Positions 36,065 through 45,218 of a stretch of 64,000 bases of DNA are shown in pieces. The position numbers were made by a program, and so were the translations under genes. Position 1 is the stretch's first letter. The number at the start of each line of letters is the position of its first letter. Under the pieces are notes generated by a model. The model worked only from the letters and a program-made list of their open reading frames with translations. It made no database searches and had not been told where the DNA came from. Source of the stretch: Bradyrhizobium sp. JYMT SZCCT0180 (GTDB lineage: Bacteria; Pseudomonadota; Alphaproteobacteria; Rhizobiales; Xanthobacteraceae); contig NZ_JAFCLZ010000025.1 in NCBI RefSeq assembly GCF_018130165.1, forward strand, positions 1 to 64,000, written 5' to 3'.

Positions 36065-38548
36065 TTGCCCCGCAGCTTCGACACGCCACTTCCGATCGAC
36101 GTCGTGCTCGACGAGCTGGCGCGCACGCTGACGGACAATAATGCCGCGGTGCTGGTGGCCCCGCCGGGCGCCGGCAAGACCACGCGGGTGCCGCTGGCGC
36201 TGCTGGACGCGCCCTGGCTCAAGGGCAAGAAGATCATCATGCTGGAGCCGCGGCGGATCGCGGCGCGCGCCAGTGCGGAACGGATGGCGCGGACGCTCGG
36301 CGAACGCGCGGGCGAGACCGTCGGCTATCGCGTGCGCTTCGGCTCGAAGATATCGCGCGCGACCCGGATCGAGGTCGTCACCGAGGGGATTTTCTCGCGC
36401 CAGATTCTCGATGATCCCGAACTGGGCGGCGTTGCTGCGGTGCTGTTCGACGAATTCCACGAACGCTCGCTCGATGCAGATCTGGGCCTGGCGCTGGCGC
36501 GCGATGCGCAGACCGGTCTGCGCGAGGATTTGCGCATCCTCGTGATGTCGGCGACGCTCGACGGTGCGCGGGTCGGCAAACTCTTGGGCGATGCTCCGGT
36601 GGTCGCCAGTGAAGGCCGCGCCTTTCCGGTGGAGACGCGCTATCTCGGCCGCAAGGCCGATGCGCCGCTGGAGCGGCAGATGGCGGATGCGATCGCAACC
36701 GCGCTGCGCGCCGATCCCGGTTCGGTGCTGGCGTTCCTGCCGGGCGCCGCCGAAATCCGCCGCACGCAGAATTTTCTCGGCGAACGGGTCCATGATGCGA
36801 GCGTCGAGATCGTGCCGCTGTACGGTGCGCTCGATGCCGCCGTGCAGGACCGCGCCATTCAGCCGGCGCCCAAGGGGCAGCGCAAGGTGGTGCTGGCCAC
36901 CTCGATTGCCGAGACGTCGCTGACCATTGAAGGCGTTCGGATTGTCGTCGATTCCGGCATGGCGCGGGTCCCGCGCTATGAGCCGGACATCGGCCTGACC
37001 CGGCTGGAAACCGTGCGTGCCTCGCGCGCCGCGGTCGATCAGCGCCGCGGCCGCGCCGGCCGCACCGAACCCGGCGTATGTTACCGGCTGTGGGACGAGC
37101 CGCAGACGGCATCGCTCGCCGCCTACACGCAGCCTGAAATTCTCTCGGCCGACCTGTCCTCGCTGGTGCTCGACCTCGCGCAATGGGGCGTGCGCGATCC
37201 CGCGACATTGGCGTTCCTCGATCCGCCGCCGGCGCCTGCGTTGAAGGAGGCCAACAGTCTTCTTTCCGAACTCGGCGCGCTCGACGGCGACGGCCGGATC
37301 ACCGCGGAGGGCAAGAGCCTGCGCGCGCTGGCGTTGCCGCCGCGGCTGGCGCGCATGATCGTGGATTCGCATCGCGCAGGCGCGGGCGAGGAGGCCGCCG
37401 ATATCGCCGCTGTTCTGACCGAGCGCGGTCTCGGCGGCGACAGCGTCGATCTCGATCACCGGCTGGATCAATTCCGCCGCGACCGTTCACCGCGAGCCGC
37501 CAGCGCGCGCAGCCTGGCGCAGCGCTGGGCTTCGCAAGTGGCGGCCGAAGCGCCGGCTTCGTCCGCGCAAGCGGACGGCGACCTGAGCACCGGCGTCATG
37601 CTGGCCTTTGCCTTCCCCGACCGGGTCGCCCGCAACCGGGGCAACGGCAGTTTTGTGCTCGCCAATGGCCGGGGTGCGGCCGTGGAGCAGACTTCGTCGC
37701 TGGCGCGCGCGCCCTACATCGCGGTTGCCGAACTGACCGGCACCGCCGCACAGGGCCGCATTCTGCTGGCGGCGCCGATCGCGCAGGAAGAGATCGAACT
37801 GCGCTTCGCCGACCAGATCGAGAACGCCGAGGAGATCACGTTCGATCGTGGCGCGATGGCGCTCCGTGCGCGGCGCAAGCGCAGCCTGCACGCCATCACG
37901 CTGTCGGAGGCGCCGATGGCGCTGCAGCCCTCGGCGGAAACCGCGAAAACATTTGCGGCCGGATTGGTCGCGGCCGGGCTCGACAAATTGCCGTGGTCGA
38001 AATCCCTGAAGCAATGGCGCGACCGCGTCATGTTCCTGCGCAAGGCGGAAGGTGAAAGCTGGCCTGATCTGTCCGACGACGCGCTCGCTGCCACAAGCGA
38101 GGCGTGGCTAGAGCCCGTTCTCTACGACAAGACGTCGCTGAAAGACTTGTCATCAGGCGATCTCTCGGACGCGCTGATGTCGCTATTGCCGTGGGATCTG
38201 CGCGCGCGGCTGGAGCGCGAGGCGCCGACCCATTTCGAAGCGCCGACCGGCACCATGCTGGCGATCGATTATGAAGCCGAGCAGGGGCCGACGATTGCCG
38301 TGCGGCTGCAGGAATTGTTCGGGCTCAACAGCCATCCCTCGATCGCCAAGGGCGCGGTGCCGCTGGTGCTGGAACTGCTGTCGCCGGCGCAGCGGCCGGT
38401 GCAGGTGACGCGCGATTTGCCCGGGTTCTGGCGCGGCAGTTACGCCGCCGTGCGTTCCGACCTGCGCGGCCGCTATCCCCGGCATCCCTGGCCGGAAGAC
38501 CCGGCCAATGCCTTGCCGACGCGACGGGTCAAACCGCGGGGGACGTGA
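36065..38548 (+). CDS. hrpB: ATP-dependent helicase HrpB
   Basis: 827 residues, the usual HrpB length. DEAH/RHA-type helicase: Walker A APPGAGKTTRVPL, motif Ia EPRRIAARASAERMA, motif II DEFH (LFDEFHERSLD), SAT motif VMSATLDG, then QRRGRAGRTEPG (motif VI) and a C-terminal HrpB domain. Substrate RNA or DNA unknown. An in-frame TAA directly precedes the TTG at 36065, which is therefore the most upstream possible start; no ribosome site is clear. Confidence 0.95.
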   Translation: MPRSFDTPLPIDVVLDELARTLTDNNAAVLVAPPGAGKTTRVPLALLDAPWLKGKKIIMLEPRRIAARASAERMARTLGERAGETVGYRVRFGSKISRATRIEVVTEGIFSRQILDDPELGGVAAVLFDEFHERSLDADLGLALARDAQTGLREDLRILVMSATLDGARVGKLLGDAPVVASEGRAFPVETRYLGRKADAPLERQMADAIATALRADPGSVLAFLPGAAEIRRTQNFLGERVHDASVEIVPLYGALDAAVQDRAIQPAPKGQRKVVLATSIAETSLTIEGVRIVVDSGMARVPRYEPDIGLTRLETVRASRAAVDQRRGRAGRTEPGVCYRLWDEPQTASLAAYTQPEILSADLSSLVLDLAQWGVRDPATLAFLDPPPAPALKEANSLLSELGALDGDGRITAEGKSLRALALPPRLARMIVDSHRAGAGEEAADIAAVLTERGLGGDSVDLDHRLDQFRRDRSPRAASARSLAQRWASQVAAEAPASSAQADGDLSTGVMLAFAFPDRVARNRGNGSFVLANGRGAAVEQTSSLARAPYIAVAELTGTAAQGRILLAAPIAQEEIELRFADQIENAEEITFDRGAMALRARRKRSLHAITLSEAPMALQPSAETAKTFAAGLVAAGLDKLPWSKSLKQWRDRVMFLRKAEGESWPDLSDDALAATSEAWLEPVLYDKTSLKDLSSGDLSDALMSLLPWDLRARLEREAPTHFEAPTGTMLAIDYEAEQGPTIAVRLQELFGLNSHPSIAKGAVPLVLELLSPAQRPVQVTRDLPGFWRGSYAAVRSDLRGRYPRHPWPEDPANALPTRRVKPRGT

Positions 38549-38694
38549 AGGGCGCAATTGCGCGCTTTCGTTAACACTTCACTCATCCTTTTCGCCAAAA
38601 TGGCAGCCTCGGCCGGCGTTGTTAGTCGCGGCTTGGCCGGCGCCGTGGTGTTATTGGCGATCTCGCCAAATTGTAGCGTATCGAGTGTGGCGTC

Positions 38695-39210
38695 ATGCGT
38701 AACCTGATGATCTTCGCCGCCATTCTGGTCGGCCTCGGCGGCTTCATGGGACAGATGGCGGACAAGATCGCGCCGACGCTGGCGGCCGCCAATGCCAAGC
38801 CACAGAAGATCGAAGCGGCGACGGTCGCGCAGGCCAGCAGCCGCAGCCTCAGCATTCCCAGAGACGCCCGAGGGCATTTCCAGACCGATGGCCGGATCGA
38901 CGGCCAGCGCGTCGATTTCATGGTCGATACCGGCGCCTCGCTGGTGGCGCTGAACGAGAAGTCCGCGGCGCGGTTCGGCCTGCGTCCCTCGCGCGGCGAT
39001 TACAACGCGACCGTCACCACCGCCAACGGCACCATCAAGGCCGCACGCGCCCGGATTGCCATGATTGACCTCGGCGGGATCGTGGTGCGCGACGTCGACG
39101 CCATGGTGCTGCCCGACGAAGCCCTTTCGGAAAATCTCCTTGGCCTGTCGTTCCTGTCGAAGCTGAAACGCTTCGAATACGCCAATGGCCGACTGGTGCT
39201 GGAGCAATAG
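38695..39210 (+). CDS. Membrane-anchored retropepsin-like aspartic protease (TIGR02281 type)
   Basis: 171 residues. One N-terminal membrane helix (about 3-20), a linker, then a retropepsin-like domain (about 60-171) with the catalytic DTGAS motif (FMVDTGASLVAL) and a C-terminal LLGLSFLSKLKRFE hydrophobic-hydrophobic-glycine strand. As a half-size domain it should work as a homodimer in the periplasm. Found as a single gene in many alphaproteobacteria; substrates unknown. Confidence 0.88.
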   Translation: MRNLMIFAAILVGLGGFMGQMADKIAPTLAAANAKPQKIEAATVAQASSRSLSIPRDARGHFQTDGRIDGQRVDFMVDTGASLVALNEKSAARFGLRPSRGDYNATVTTANGTIKAARARIAMIDLGGIVVRDVDAMVLPDEALSENLLGLSFLSKLKRFEYANGRLVLEQ

Positions 39211-39273
39211 GCGTGCCGTTTTTCGGCGGGTCGGCCTCTCCCGGACGGTCCGGCGGCGTGCTATATTCCGTCC

Positions 39274-39570
39274 ATGAACAGTTCCGAAGCCCTTGAAACT
39301 TTGCGTCGCTCCGAACAAGCCCTGCGTGGGCGTGGCGTGAAGCATGCTGCCCTGTTCGGCTCGGTGGCTCGGGGGGACAATCGCTCCGATAGCGACATCG
39401 ACATCATGATCGAAATCGATCCGGATGCCCGCGTCACGGTTTTCGATTATGTCGATATCAAAGAATACATTGCCAAGCTCTTTGATCAACGGGTTGATGT
39501 TGTGAACCGCGAAGGCCTCAAATCCTACGTCCGTCCGGCGGTGACGGCCGACGTTATCTATGCCTTCTGA
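39274..39570 (+). CDS. mntA: MntA-type nucleotidyltransferase antitoxin
   Basis: 98 residues of the minimal nucleotidyltransferase family. The active-site motif GSX10DXD is exact (LFGSVARGDNRSDSDIDI). In characterised HepT/MntA pairs this enzyme attaches AMP to the HEPN toxin and silences it. It overlaps hepT by 11 nt. A TATATT at 39262-39267 lies only 6 nt before the ATG, so the mRNA may be leaderless. Confidence 0.92.
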   Translation: MNSSEALETLRRSEQALRGRGVKHAALFGSVARGDNRSDSDIDIMIEIDPDARVTVFDYVDIKEYIAKLFDQRVDVVNREGLKSYVRPAVTADVIYAF

Positions 39571-39898
39571 CCGCACGGACAGCGCGCTCCGCGACATCCT
39601 GCATCATATCGAGTTGGCGACGCAGTTCGTCGAGGGCTTAGACCGCGACACGTTCAAGGCGGACTTGCGATCCGTCTATGCCGTTACGCGCTGTCTGGAG
39701 ATCATATCCGAAGCATCACGACGCTTGCCGGACGAAATAAAAGCCCGATACCCCGAAATAGCCTGGAAGCAGATGGCGGGAGCGGGCAACGTTTATCGTC
39801 ACGACTACGAAGATGTTGTCGCGCAATTTATCTGGGACACTATCGCGCACTCGCTGCCGCCCTTGAGAGCCGCGATTGAGAAAGAAATTACCGGTTAA
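39560..39898 (+). CDS. hepT: HEPN domain toxin (HepT-like, DUF86)
   Basis: 112 residues, all helical DUF86/HEPN fold. The conserved segment reads GAGNVYRHDYEDV; the Arg-His-Asp-Tyr part corresponds to the RNase and AMP-acceptor tyrosine region of HepT proteins, though the usual R-X4-6-H spacing is not clear here. Expected RNase toxin, neutralised by MntA-dependent AMPylation. The ATG at 39560 lies inside the end of mntA, so the two are translated together. Confidence 0.9.
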   Translation: MPSDRTDSALRDILHHIELATQFVEGLDRDTFKADLRSVYAVTRCLEIISEASRRLPDEIKARYPEIAWKQMAGAGNVYRHDYEDVVAQFIWDTIAHSLPPLRAAIEKEITG

Positions 39899-40044
39899 TG
39901 GGACTGATTTCGCTCAACGGCCGACAGTAACCACCAAATCTGCCGCAATTAATCGCCAAAAGCCGCTAATCCCGCCTTCCGCTGCAGTCAGGCTTTCGCT
40001 AAGCCTGCGGCGCTGCCCTTCTATGTCTCAAGAGGCCATCCCCC

Positions 40045-41544
40045 ATGTTTCCGAAGCCGAAATCCGTGCTGGTTCCGAATACCTATGCCTATGAATCCGA
40101 GCCGATGGTGAAGGCGACGGGTTTTCGCGAATATGACGCGCGCTGGCTGTTCGGCAAGGAAATCAACCTGATGGGCATTCAGGCGCTGGGCATGGGGCTC
40201 GGCGCGCTGATCGCGGAGCGCGGCATCAAGCAGGAGATCGTCACCGGGCACGATTTCCGCGGCTATTCGGCCTCGATCAAATACGCGCTGATTTCGGGCC
40301 TGATGGCGGCGGGCTGCAAGGTGCACGACATCGGGCTCGCGGTGACGCCGATGGCCTATTTCGCGCAGTTCGACCTCGACGTGCCCTGCGTCGCGATGGT
40401 CACCGCGTCGCATAACGACAATGGCTGGACCGGCGTCAAGATGGGCGCCAACCGTCCGCTGACCTTCGGTCCCGACGAGATGACGCGGCTGAAGGAAATC
40501 GTGCTCAACGCCGACTTCAAGAACAAGGCCGGCGGCTCCTATCAATTCCACGAGAATTTTCCGGCGCGCTACATCGCCGACCTGACACAGCGCCCGAAGC
40601 TGAAGCGCAAGCTGAAGGTCGTGGTCGCCTGCGGCAACGGCACCGCGGGCGCGTTCGCGCCGCAGGTGATGGAAGCGATCGGCTGCGAGGTGATCCCGCT
40701 CGATACCGAGCTTGATCACACCTTTCCGAAATACAATCCGAACCCCGAAGACATGGAGATGCTGCACGCGATCCGCGACGCGGTGCTGAAGCACAAGGCC
40801 GATGTCGGCCTCGGCTTCGACGGCGACGGAGACCGTTGCGGCGTGGTCGACAATACCGGGGAAGAAATCTTTGCCGACAAGGTCGGCGTGATGCTGGCGC
40901 GCGACATGTCGGCGATCCACAAGGATGCGCTGTTTGTGGTCGACGTGAAATCGACCGGACTTTTCGTCACCGATCCCGTGCTGCAGAAGCAGGGCGCCAA
41001 AACCGAGTATTGGAAGACCGGCCATTCCTACATGAAGCGCCGCACCAACGAGCTTGGCGCGCTGGCGGGCTTCGAAAAATCCGGGCATTTCTTCTTCAAC
41101 AAGCCGTTCGGCCGCGGCTATGACGACGGCCTGGTTTCGGCGATCGCGATCTGCGAGATGCTCGATCGCGCCACCGGCAAGTCGATGGCGGATCTGAAGG
41201 ACGCGCTGCCGAAAACCTGGTCGTCGCCGACGATGTCGCCGCACTGCGCCGACGAGACCAAATACGGCGTCGTCGATGCCGTGGTGAAGCATTTCGAGGC
41301 GATGCAGAACAAGGGCGAGAAGGTCGCGGGCCAAAAGATCCGCGATCTCGTCACCGTCAACGGCGTGCGCGTCACCGTCGAAGACGGCAGCTGGGGCCTG
41401 GTGCGGGCGTCTTCCAACAAGCCGGAGCTGGTGGTGGTGGTCGAGAGCCCCGTTGCCGAGCAGCGGATGCACGACATGTTCGAGGCAATGAATGTGGTGC
41501 TGCGCACCCATCCCGAAGTCGGCGAGTACAATCAGACGATTTGA
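40045..41544 (+). CDS. Phosphomannomutase/phosphoglucomutase
   Basis: 499 residues of the alpha-D-phosphohexomutase family (four domains). Phosphoserine loop TASHNDNGWTGVK, metal-binding DGDGDRCGVVD and sugar-binding GFEKSGHFFFN are present; the C-terminal phosphate-binding domain ends the protein with RASSNKPELVVV. Interconverts hexose 6- and 1-phosphates for nucleotide-sugar synthesis; mannose or glucose preference cannot be set. ATG behind AAGAGGCC. Confidence 0.94.
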   Translation: MFPKPKSVLVPNTYAYESEPMVKATGFREYDARWLFGKEINLMGIQALGMGLGALIAERGIKQEIVTGHDFRGYSASIKYALISGLMAAGCKVHDIGLAVTPMAYFAQFDLDVPCVAMVTASHNDNGWTGVKMGANRPLTFGPDEMTRLKEIVLNADFKNKAGGSYQFHENFPARYIADLTQRPKLKRKLKVVVACGNGTAGAFAPQVMEAIGCEVIPLDTELDHTFPKYNPNPEDMEMLHAIRDAVLKHKADVGLGFDGDGDRCGVVDNTGEEIFADKVGVMLARDMSAIHKDALFVVDVKSTGLFVTDPVLQKQGAKTEYWKTGHSYMKRRTNELGALAGFEKSGHFFFNKPFGRGYDDGLVSAIAICEMLDRATGKSMADLKDALPKTWSSPTMSPHCADETKYGVVDAVVKHFEAMQNKGEKVAGQKIRDLVTVNGVRVTVEDGSWGLVRASSNKPELVVVVESPVAEQRMHDMFEAMNVVLRTHPEVGEYNQTI

Positions 41545-41570
41545 GGGTTTAGCTCGCCCCGCCCACAACT

Positions 41571-41671
41571 GTCGTACCCCGCGAAAGCGGGGTATCCAGT
41601 ACGCCGCGGCTTCTCCAATGAATCTCGACGTCGGTGGAATACTGGGTTACCCGGTCAAGCCGGGTAACGAC
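41571..41671. repeat. REP pair, CCAGTA family (A4)
   Basis: GTCGTACCCCGCGAAAGCGGGGTATCCAGTA on the left (two short stems) and TACTGGGTTACCCGG...CCGGGTAACGAC on the right. Left and right stems have different sequences but the same shape. Between convergent mutase and chemoreceptor genes. Confidence 0.85.
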
Positions 41672-41678
41672 AGCTGCC

Positions 41679-43145
41679 CTACGCCGCGTGAAGCGAGCCG
41701 AGGAAGCTGTCGACCTCGGATTTCAGCCGGCCCGACTGCGACGACAGGCCATTCGCGGCATCGAGCAACCGTTCCGTCCCGCGGCCGGCTTCATCGGAAG
41801 CCCGGCTGACGCTTAGGATGCTGTCGTTGACATCCCTTGTGCTATCAGCGGCCTGCTGCACGTTCCCGGCGATTTCGCGCGTGGCGGCACCCTGCTGATC
41901 GACCGCGGCGGCGATTCCGCTTGAGATCTCGTCGATCTCGGCGATGGTGCCGCTGATCACCTGGATGGCGTTGACGGCCTCGCCGGTGGCGGTCTGGATG
42001 GCTTGAATCTGCGCGGAAATTTCCTCCGTCGCCTTCGCGGTCTGATTGGCCAGCGCCTTGACCTCGCTCGCCACCACCGCAAATCCCCGGCCATGTTCGC
42101 CGGCGCGGGCGGCTTCGATCGTGGCGTTCAGCGCCAGCAAATTGGTCTGGCTGGCGATGCTCTGGATCAGCGTCACCACTTCGCCGATCTTCTGGGTGCC
42201 GGCGGCCAGCCCCTCGACCACGGCGTTGGTGCGGCGCGCCTCTTCGGCGGCCTTGTTGGCGATCTCGGCGGAACGCGTCACCTGCTGGGCGATGCTGTTG
42301 ATCGAAGCCGCGAGCTCTTCGGTTGCCGATGCCACCGTTTCCACGTTTGCCGAGGCCTGCGTCGATGCCGCGGCGACCGTGGCGGTCTGCCGCGAGGTTT
42401 CAGCGTTGCTGTCGCTCATCGAAGCCGACAGGCCCTGCATCTCGCTGGCGGCCATGGCGACGGCCTCGACGACGCCACTGATCCTGCGCTCGAAGCCGGC
42501 GGACAGTTCGCGCCTTGCGGCATCACGGTCGCGCTTGGCTTGCTCGGCCATGTTGCGGTCGGCGGTGGCGCGCGCTTCGGCAGCGCTTGCCGCATCGGCC
42601 TCCGCGGTCTTCTGTGCCGCCATTTCGAACAAATGGGTGACCGTGGTCGTGAGCCAGATCAACACGCCTGCCTCGATAAGGAGGATGACGGCGTGGAGAA
42701 CGACGCGGCCAAAGTCGGAGCCGCCGGGATAGACCGCTGCCGGCAGCAGGAAGTTCAGCGTCAGGTGGTGCAGCGCGACAGCCACCGTACCGATGACGAT
42801 CGGCCGGTAGTCGCAATAGGCGACCAGACAGGCCAATGCTGCGAAGAAGTACATGTGCATGTCGACCTGCCAGCGATGTCCCGCAAGCTGGAAGACAAAC
42901 ATGGCGACATCGGCCATCAACGCGACGGCAACGATCAGGCGGGTGGAAAGTCCGTTGCCCGACACGCGCCACGACACGGTCGCGGCCAGCGCCATTGCGG
43001 CCATGAATGCGGCCGGTACCAGCCAGTCGGCATCGCGCGCCATGCCGATGACGAGCGCGATCGGAACATGCAGCCAGAGCACCGCGAGCAGTATCTTGCT
43101 GGCTGTTTCGCGCAGGATTACCAGGTCTTCGCTTTCGAAGGTCAT
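41679..43145 (-). CDS. Methyl-accepting chemotaxis protein with polytopic membrane sensor
   Basis: 488 residues. Five to six membrane helices in residues about 15-180 form an integral-membrane sensor with little periplasmic loop; a coiled-coil linker follows (about 180-235), then the MCP signalling domain (240-470) with the conserved tip TNLLALNATIEAARAGEHGRG region. No HAMP domain is evident. It should signal to CheA/CheW. The C-terminus (SFLGSLHAA) lacks a CheR-binding pentapeptide. No che genes are adjacent. Confidence 0.93.
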   Translation of the reverse strand: MTFESEDLVILRETASKILLAVLWLHVPIALVIGMARDADWLVPAAFMAAMALAATVSWRVSGNGLSTRLIVAVALMADVAMFVFQLAGHRWQVDMHMYFFAALACLVAYCDYRPIVIGTVAVALHHLTLNFLLPAAVYPGGSDFGRVVLHAVILLIEAGVLIWLTTTVTHLFEMAAQKTAEADAASAAEARATADRNMAEQAKRDRDAARRELSAGFERRISGVVEAVAMAASEMQGLSASMSDSNAETSRQTATVAAASTQASANVETVASATEELAASINSIAQQVTRSAEIANKAAEEARRTNAVVEGLAAGTQKIGEVVTLIQSIASQTNLLALNATIEAARAGEHGRGFAVVASEVKALANQTAKATEEISAQIQAIQTATGEAVNAIQVISGTIAEIDEISSGIAAAVDQQGAATREIAGNVQQAADSTRDVNDSILSVSRASDEAGRGTERLLDAANGLSSQSGRLKSEVDSFLGSLHAA

Positions 43146-43181
43146 TCCCAGCTCCGAAATTGCAGGTCGTGAAGTACGCGT

Positions 43182-43514
43182 CTATTTCGCGAAGCAGGCC
43201 GCGATCGCCTGCGGGTCCATGGTCAGCCAGGCGCCTGCTTTGTGCAGTTGTGTCAGCCCGTCATTGTCGTCCGGTCGCACGATCAGAAGGGCCGGAACGG
43301 CGGTCGTCCTGACGATGGCGGCGTTGGCGGACGCGGTAGCAATGAAGGCTTGCCGGTCGCTCCACCAGGGCGGGAAGGCCACCGCCACGACCTCGGCGCC
43401 GGTCCTGACCTGCAACGACAGTGCTGCGATTCCGATCCAGCTCGCGATCAGCAGCGCGGCAGCGTTCAGCCAGACAGGCCGTCGGGTCGTTGGAGTGATT
43501 TCCCCCCGCTCCAT
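43182..43514 (-). CDS. Hypothetical single-TM protein
   Basis: 110 residues. One membrane helix (about 17-36) then a periplasmic domain with VVAVAFPPWWSDRQAF and a strand-rich VPALLIVRP segment. No known family recognised; the shape recalls small Bradyrhizobium membrane proteins. ATG at 43514 (a GTG one codon earlier is possible), no good ribosome site. It lies 36 nt upstream of the chemoreceptor gene on the same strand, so cotranscription is likely. Confidence 0.7.
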   Translation of the reverse strand: MERGEITPTTRRPVWLNAAALLIASWIGIAALSLQVRTGAEVVAVAFPPWWSDRQAFIATASANAAIVRTTAVPALLIVRPDDNDGLTQLHKAGAWLTMDPQAIAACFAK

Positions 43515-43598
43515 CACAAGACAGTATCGTGACGAAGCTAACGGCGCGTAAACCTTCAGCCTAGGGTAGCGTTGTCGCGGCGCAATATCGGTCGGCGG

Positions 43599-44099
43599 TT
43601 ACGCCGCCGGCACCGGCAGTGCGGTGACCGACTTGATCTTCTCCATCGCAAAGCGCGAGGTCACGTTCTTCAGCGGCACGGCGCTGATCAGCTTCTTGTA
43701 GAACACGTCGTAGCTCGCCATGTCGGCGACCACCACGCGCAGCATGTAGTCGACGTCGCCCGCCATCCGGTAGAATTCCATCACCTCGGGCATGGCGCTG
43801 ACGGCGCTGGCGAAGGTCTTCAGCCAGGCCTCGGAATGGTCGGAACTTTCGACCGAGACGAACACGGAAATGCCGAGCCCGATCTTGTTCTGGTCGACCA
43901 GCGCAACCCGGCGCAGGATCACCCCGTCGGCCTCTAGCCGCTGGATGCGCTTCCAGCACGGCGTCGAGGACAGCCCGACCCGATCACCGATCTCGGCGAC
44001 CGACAGCGAGGCGTCCTCCTGCAGCACCGTCAGGATTTTGCGGTCAATGGCGTCGAGGCGGCGATTGGCTTCGTGAAGCTGGACGGCAATGTCGGTCAT
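43599..44099 (-). CDS. Lrp/AsnC family transcriptional regulator
   Basis: 166 residues: N-terminal helix-turn-helix (about 12-70, LDAIDRKILTVLQEDAS and AEIGDRVGLSSTPCWKRIQRLE) and C-terminal RAM ligand-binding domain (about 75-155). Amino-acid-responsive octameric regulator; which amino acid is not readable. ATG at 44099. Two perfect inverted repeats lie 17-58 nt upstream of the start, as expected for autoregulation. Confidence 0.95.
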   Translation of the reverse strand: MTDIAVQLHEANRRLDAIDRKILTVLQEDASLSVAEIGDRVGLSSTPCWKRIQRLEADGVILRRVALVDQNKIGLGISVFVSVESSDHSEAWLKTFASAVSAMPEVMEFYRMAGDVDYMLRVVVADMASYDVFYKKLISAVPLKNVTSRFAMEKIKSVTALPVPAA

Positions 44100-44115
44100 G
44101 AGAAGAATGTTCCAT

Positions 44116-44132
44116 GAATGAGGCTTTCATTC
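44116..44132. promoter_or_regulatory. Inverted repeat in lrp promoter, proximal
   Basis: GAATGA-GGCTT-TCATTC, perfect 6-nt arms, 17 nt upstream of the lrp-type start. Likely Lrp-family operator; centre is 24 nt from the distal one. Confidence 0.5.
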
Positions 44133-44138
44133 CTCATA

Positions 44139-44157
44139 TATAGAAAATTCTTCTATA
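44139..44157. promoter_or_regulatory. Inverted repeat in lrp promoter, distal
   Basis: TATAGAA-AATTC-TTCTATA, perfect 7-nt arms, AT-rich in a GC-rich genome, 40-58 nt upstream of the lrp-type gene. Could hold the -10/-35 zone and an operator. Confidence 0.55.
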
Positions 44158-44168
44158 GCAAGCCTATC

Positions 44169-45146
44169 TTATTGGCCACGCGAGGCCGGACTGGTACTTT
44201 GCCCTTGGCTCAAAAGCTCTTCAACTTCAATGCGTTGCGGCGCTGCAAAGGCGCCGCCTAAGCGGGTGCATTTCAGGGCCGCGGCAGCCGAGGCAAACCG
44301 AAGCGCCTGACGCAGTTCCTGCCCCTCGGTGATCGCGAGCGCGAAGGCGCCGTGGAACACGTCGCCGGCGCCCAGGGTGTCCACCGTGTGGACCGGGAAC
44401 GCCGGGGTTTCCTGGATGGCCTGATTCTCGTCGAGCCAGATGGTGCCGCGCGCACCGCGGGTCCCCGCCAGGAACGACTTGGTCAGTTTGGCGATCTTCT
44501 TCAGCGCCTGGGCGTCGTCGGCGACATCAGCGGTCTCCTGCAGCGGCTCGCTCGAGAACACCAGATGCGAAGACGCATTGAGCAAGCCCTCGCGCAGCGA
44601 CATAGCGCGGTCGACGTCGACGATCACGGGGATGCCGCGCCGTTGCGCCTCGGCGCAGAGATCGGTGCAGAATTCAGCGCAACGGCTCTCGGTGAGAATG
44701 GCGGCGCAATCGTCCAGCAGCGTGTCGAAGTCGGGCAATTTCACCTTCCACAGCTCCGGATCGCGGAAGGTCACGATGGTGCGCTCGCCGGAAGGATCGA
44801 TCATGACAGCCGAGATCGGCGTCACCAGGCCCGGCATGTGGATGAGATGTTTCGTCTCGATGCCCTCATGCGCCATCTGATCGAAGATGAATCGAGCAGA
44901 TGTTTCCTTGGCATCGCCCATCGGCCCGCAGATCGAGGCGCGGCCACCGAGCCTGACGATGCCGATCGCGCCATTGAGCGCGTTGCCGCCGCAGATCTCG
45001 TCGAATGCGGTGGCGTTCTCCTTGGAGCCGCGCCCAGGAACAGCTGGCGTATGAAAGGTCAGGTCGCGCACCGGCATGCCGATGCACAGGATCCGCGGCG
45101 GGGTTTTCGGCGCTTTATCTTGAAAGTTCATACCGGAATCCGTCAT
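44169..45146 (-). CDS. PfkB family carbohydrate kinase
   Basis: 325 residues of the ribokinase/PfkB superfamily. GGNALNGAIGIVRLGG near residue 53 is the first signature and DTLGAGDVFHGAFALA (about 260) the second, carrying the catalytic Asp and anion hole. Phosphorylates a sugar or nucleoside; substrate unknown. ATG at 45146; an ATG five codons later is also possible. It follows nudC on the same strand (72-nt gap). Confidence 0.93.
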   Translation of the reverse strand: MTDSGMNFQDKAPKTPPRILCIGMPVRDLTFHTPAVPGRGSKENATAFDEICGGNALNGAIGIVRLGGRASICGPMGDAKETSARFIFDQMAHEGIETKHLIHMPGLVTPISAVMIDPSGERTIVTFRDPELWKVKLPDFDTLLDDCAAILTESRCAEFCTDLCAEAQRRGIPVIVDVDRAMSLREGLLNASSHLVFSSEPLQETADVADDAQALKKIAKLTKSFLAGTRGARGTIWLDENQAIQETPAFPVHTVDTLGAGDVFHGAFALAITEGQELRQALRFASAAAALKCTRLGGAFAAPQRIEVEELLSQGQSTSPASRGQ

Positions 45147-45218
45147 GCCGGCTCCGCCATATGCCGGAACCCAGAAGAGAGTCCGGGGGTAATGATTTGG
45201 CCCATGTGTGAGTTCCCG

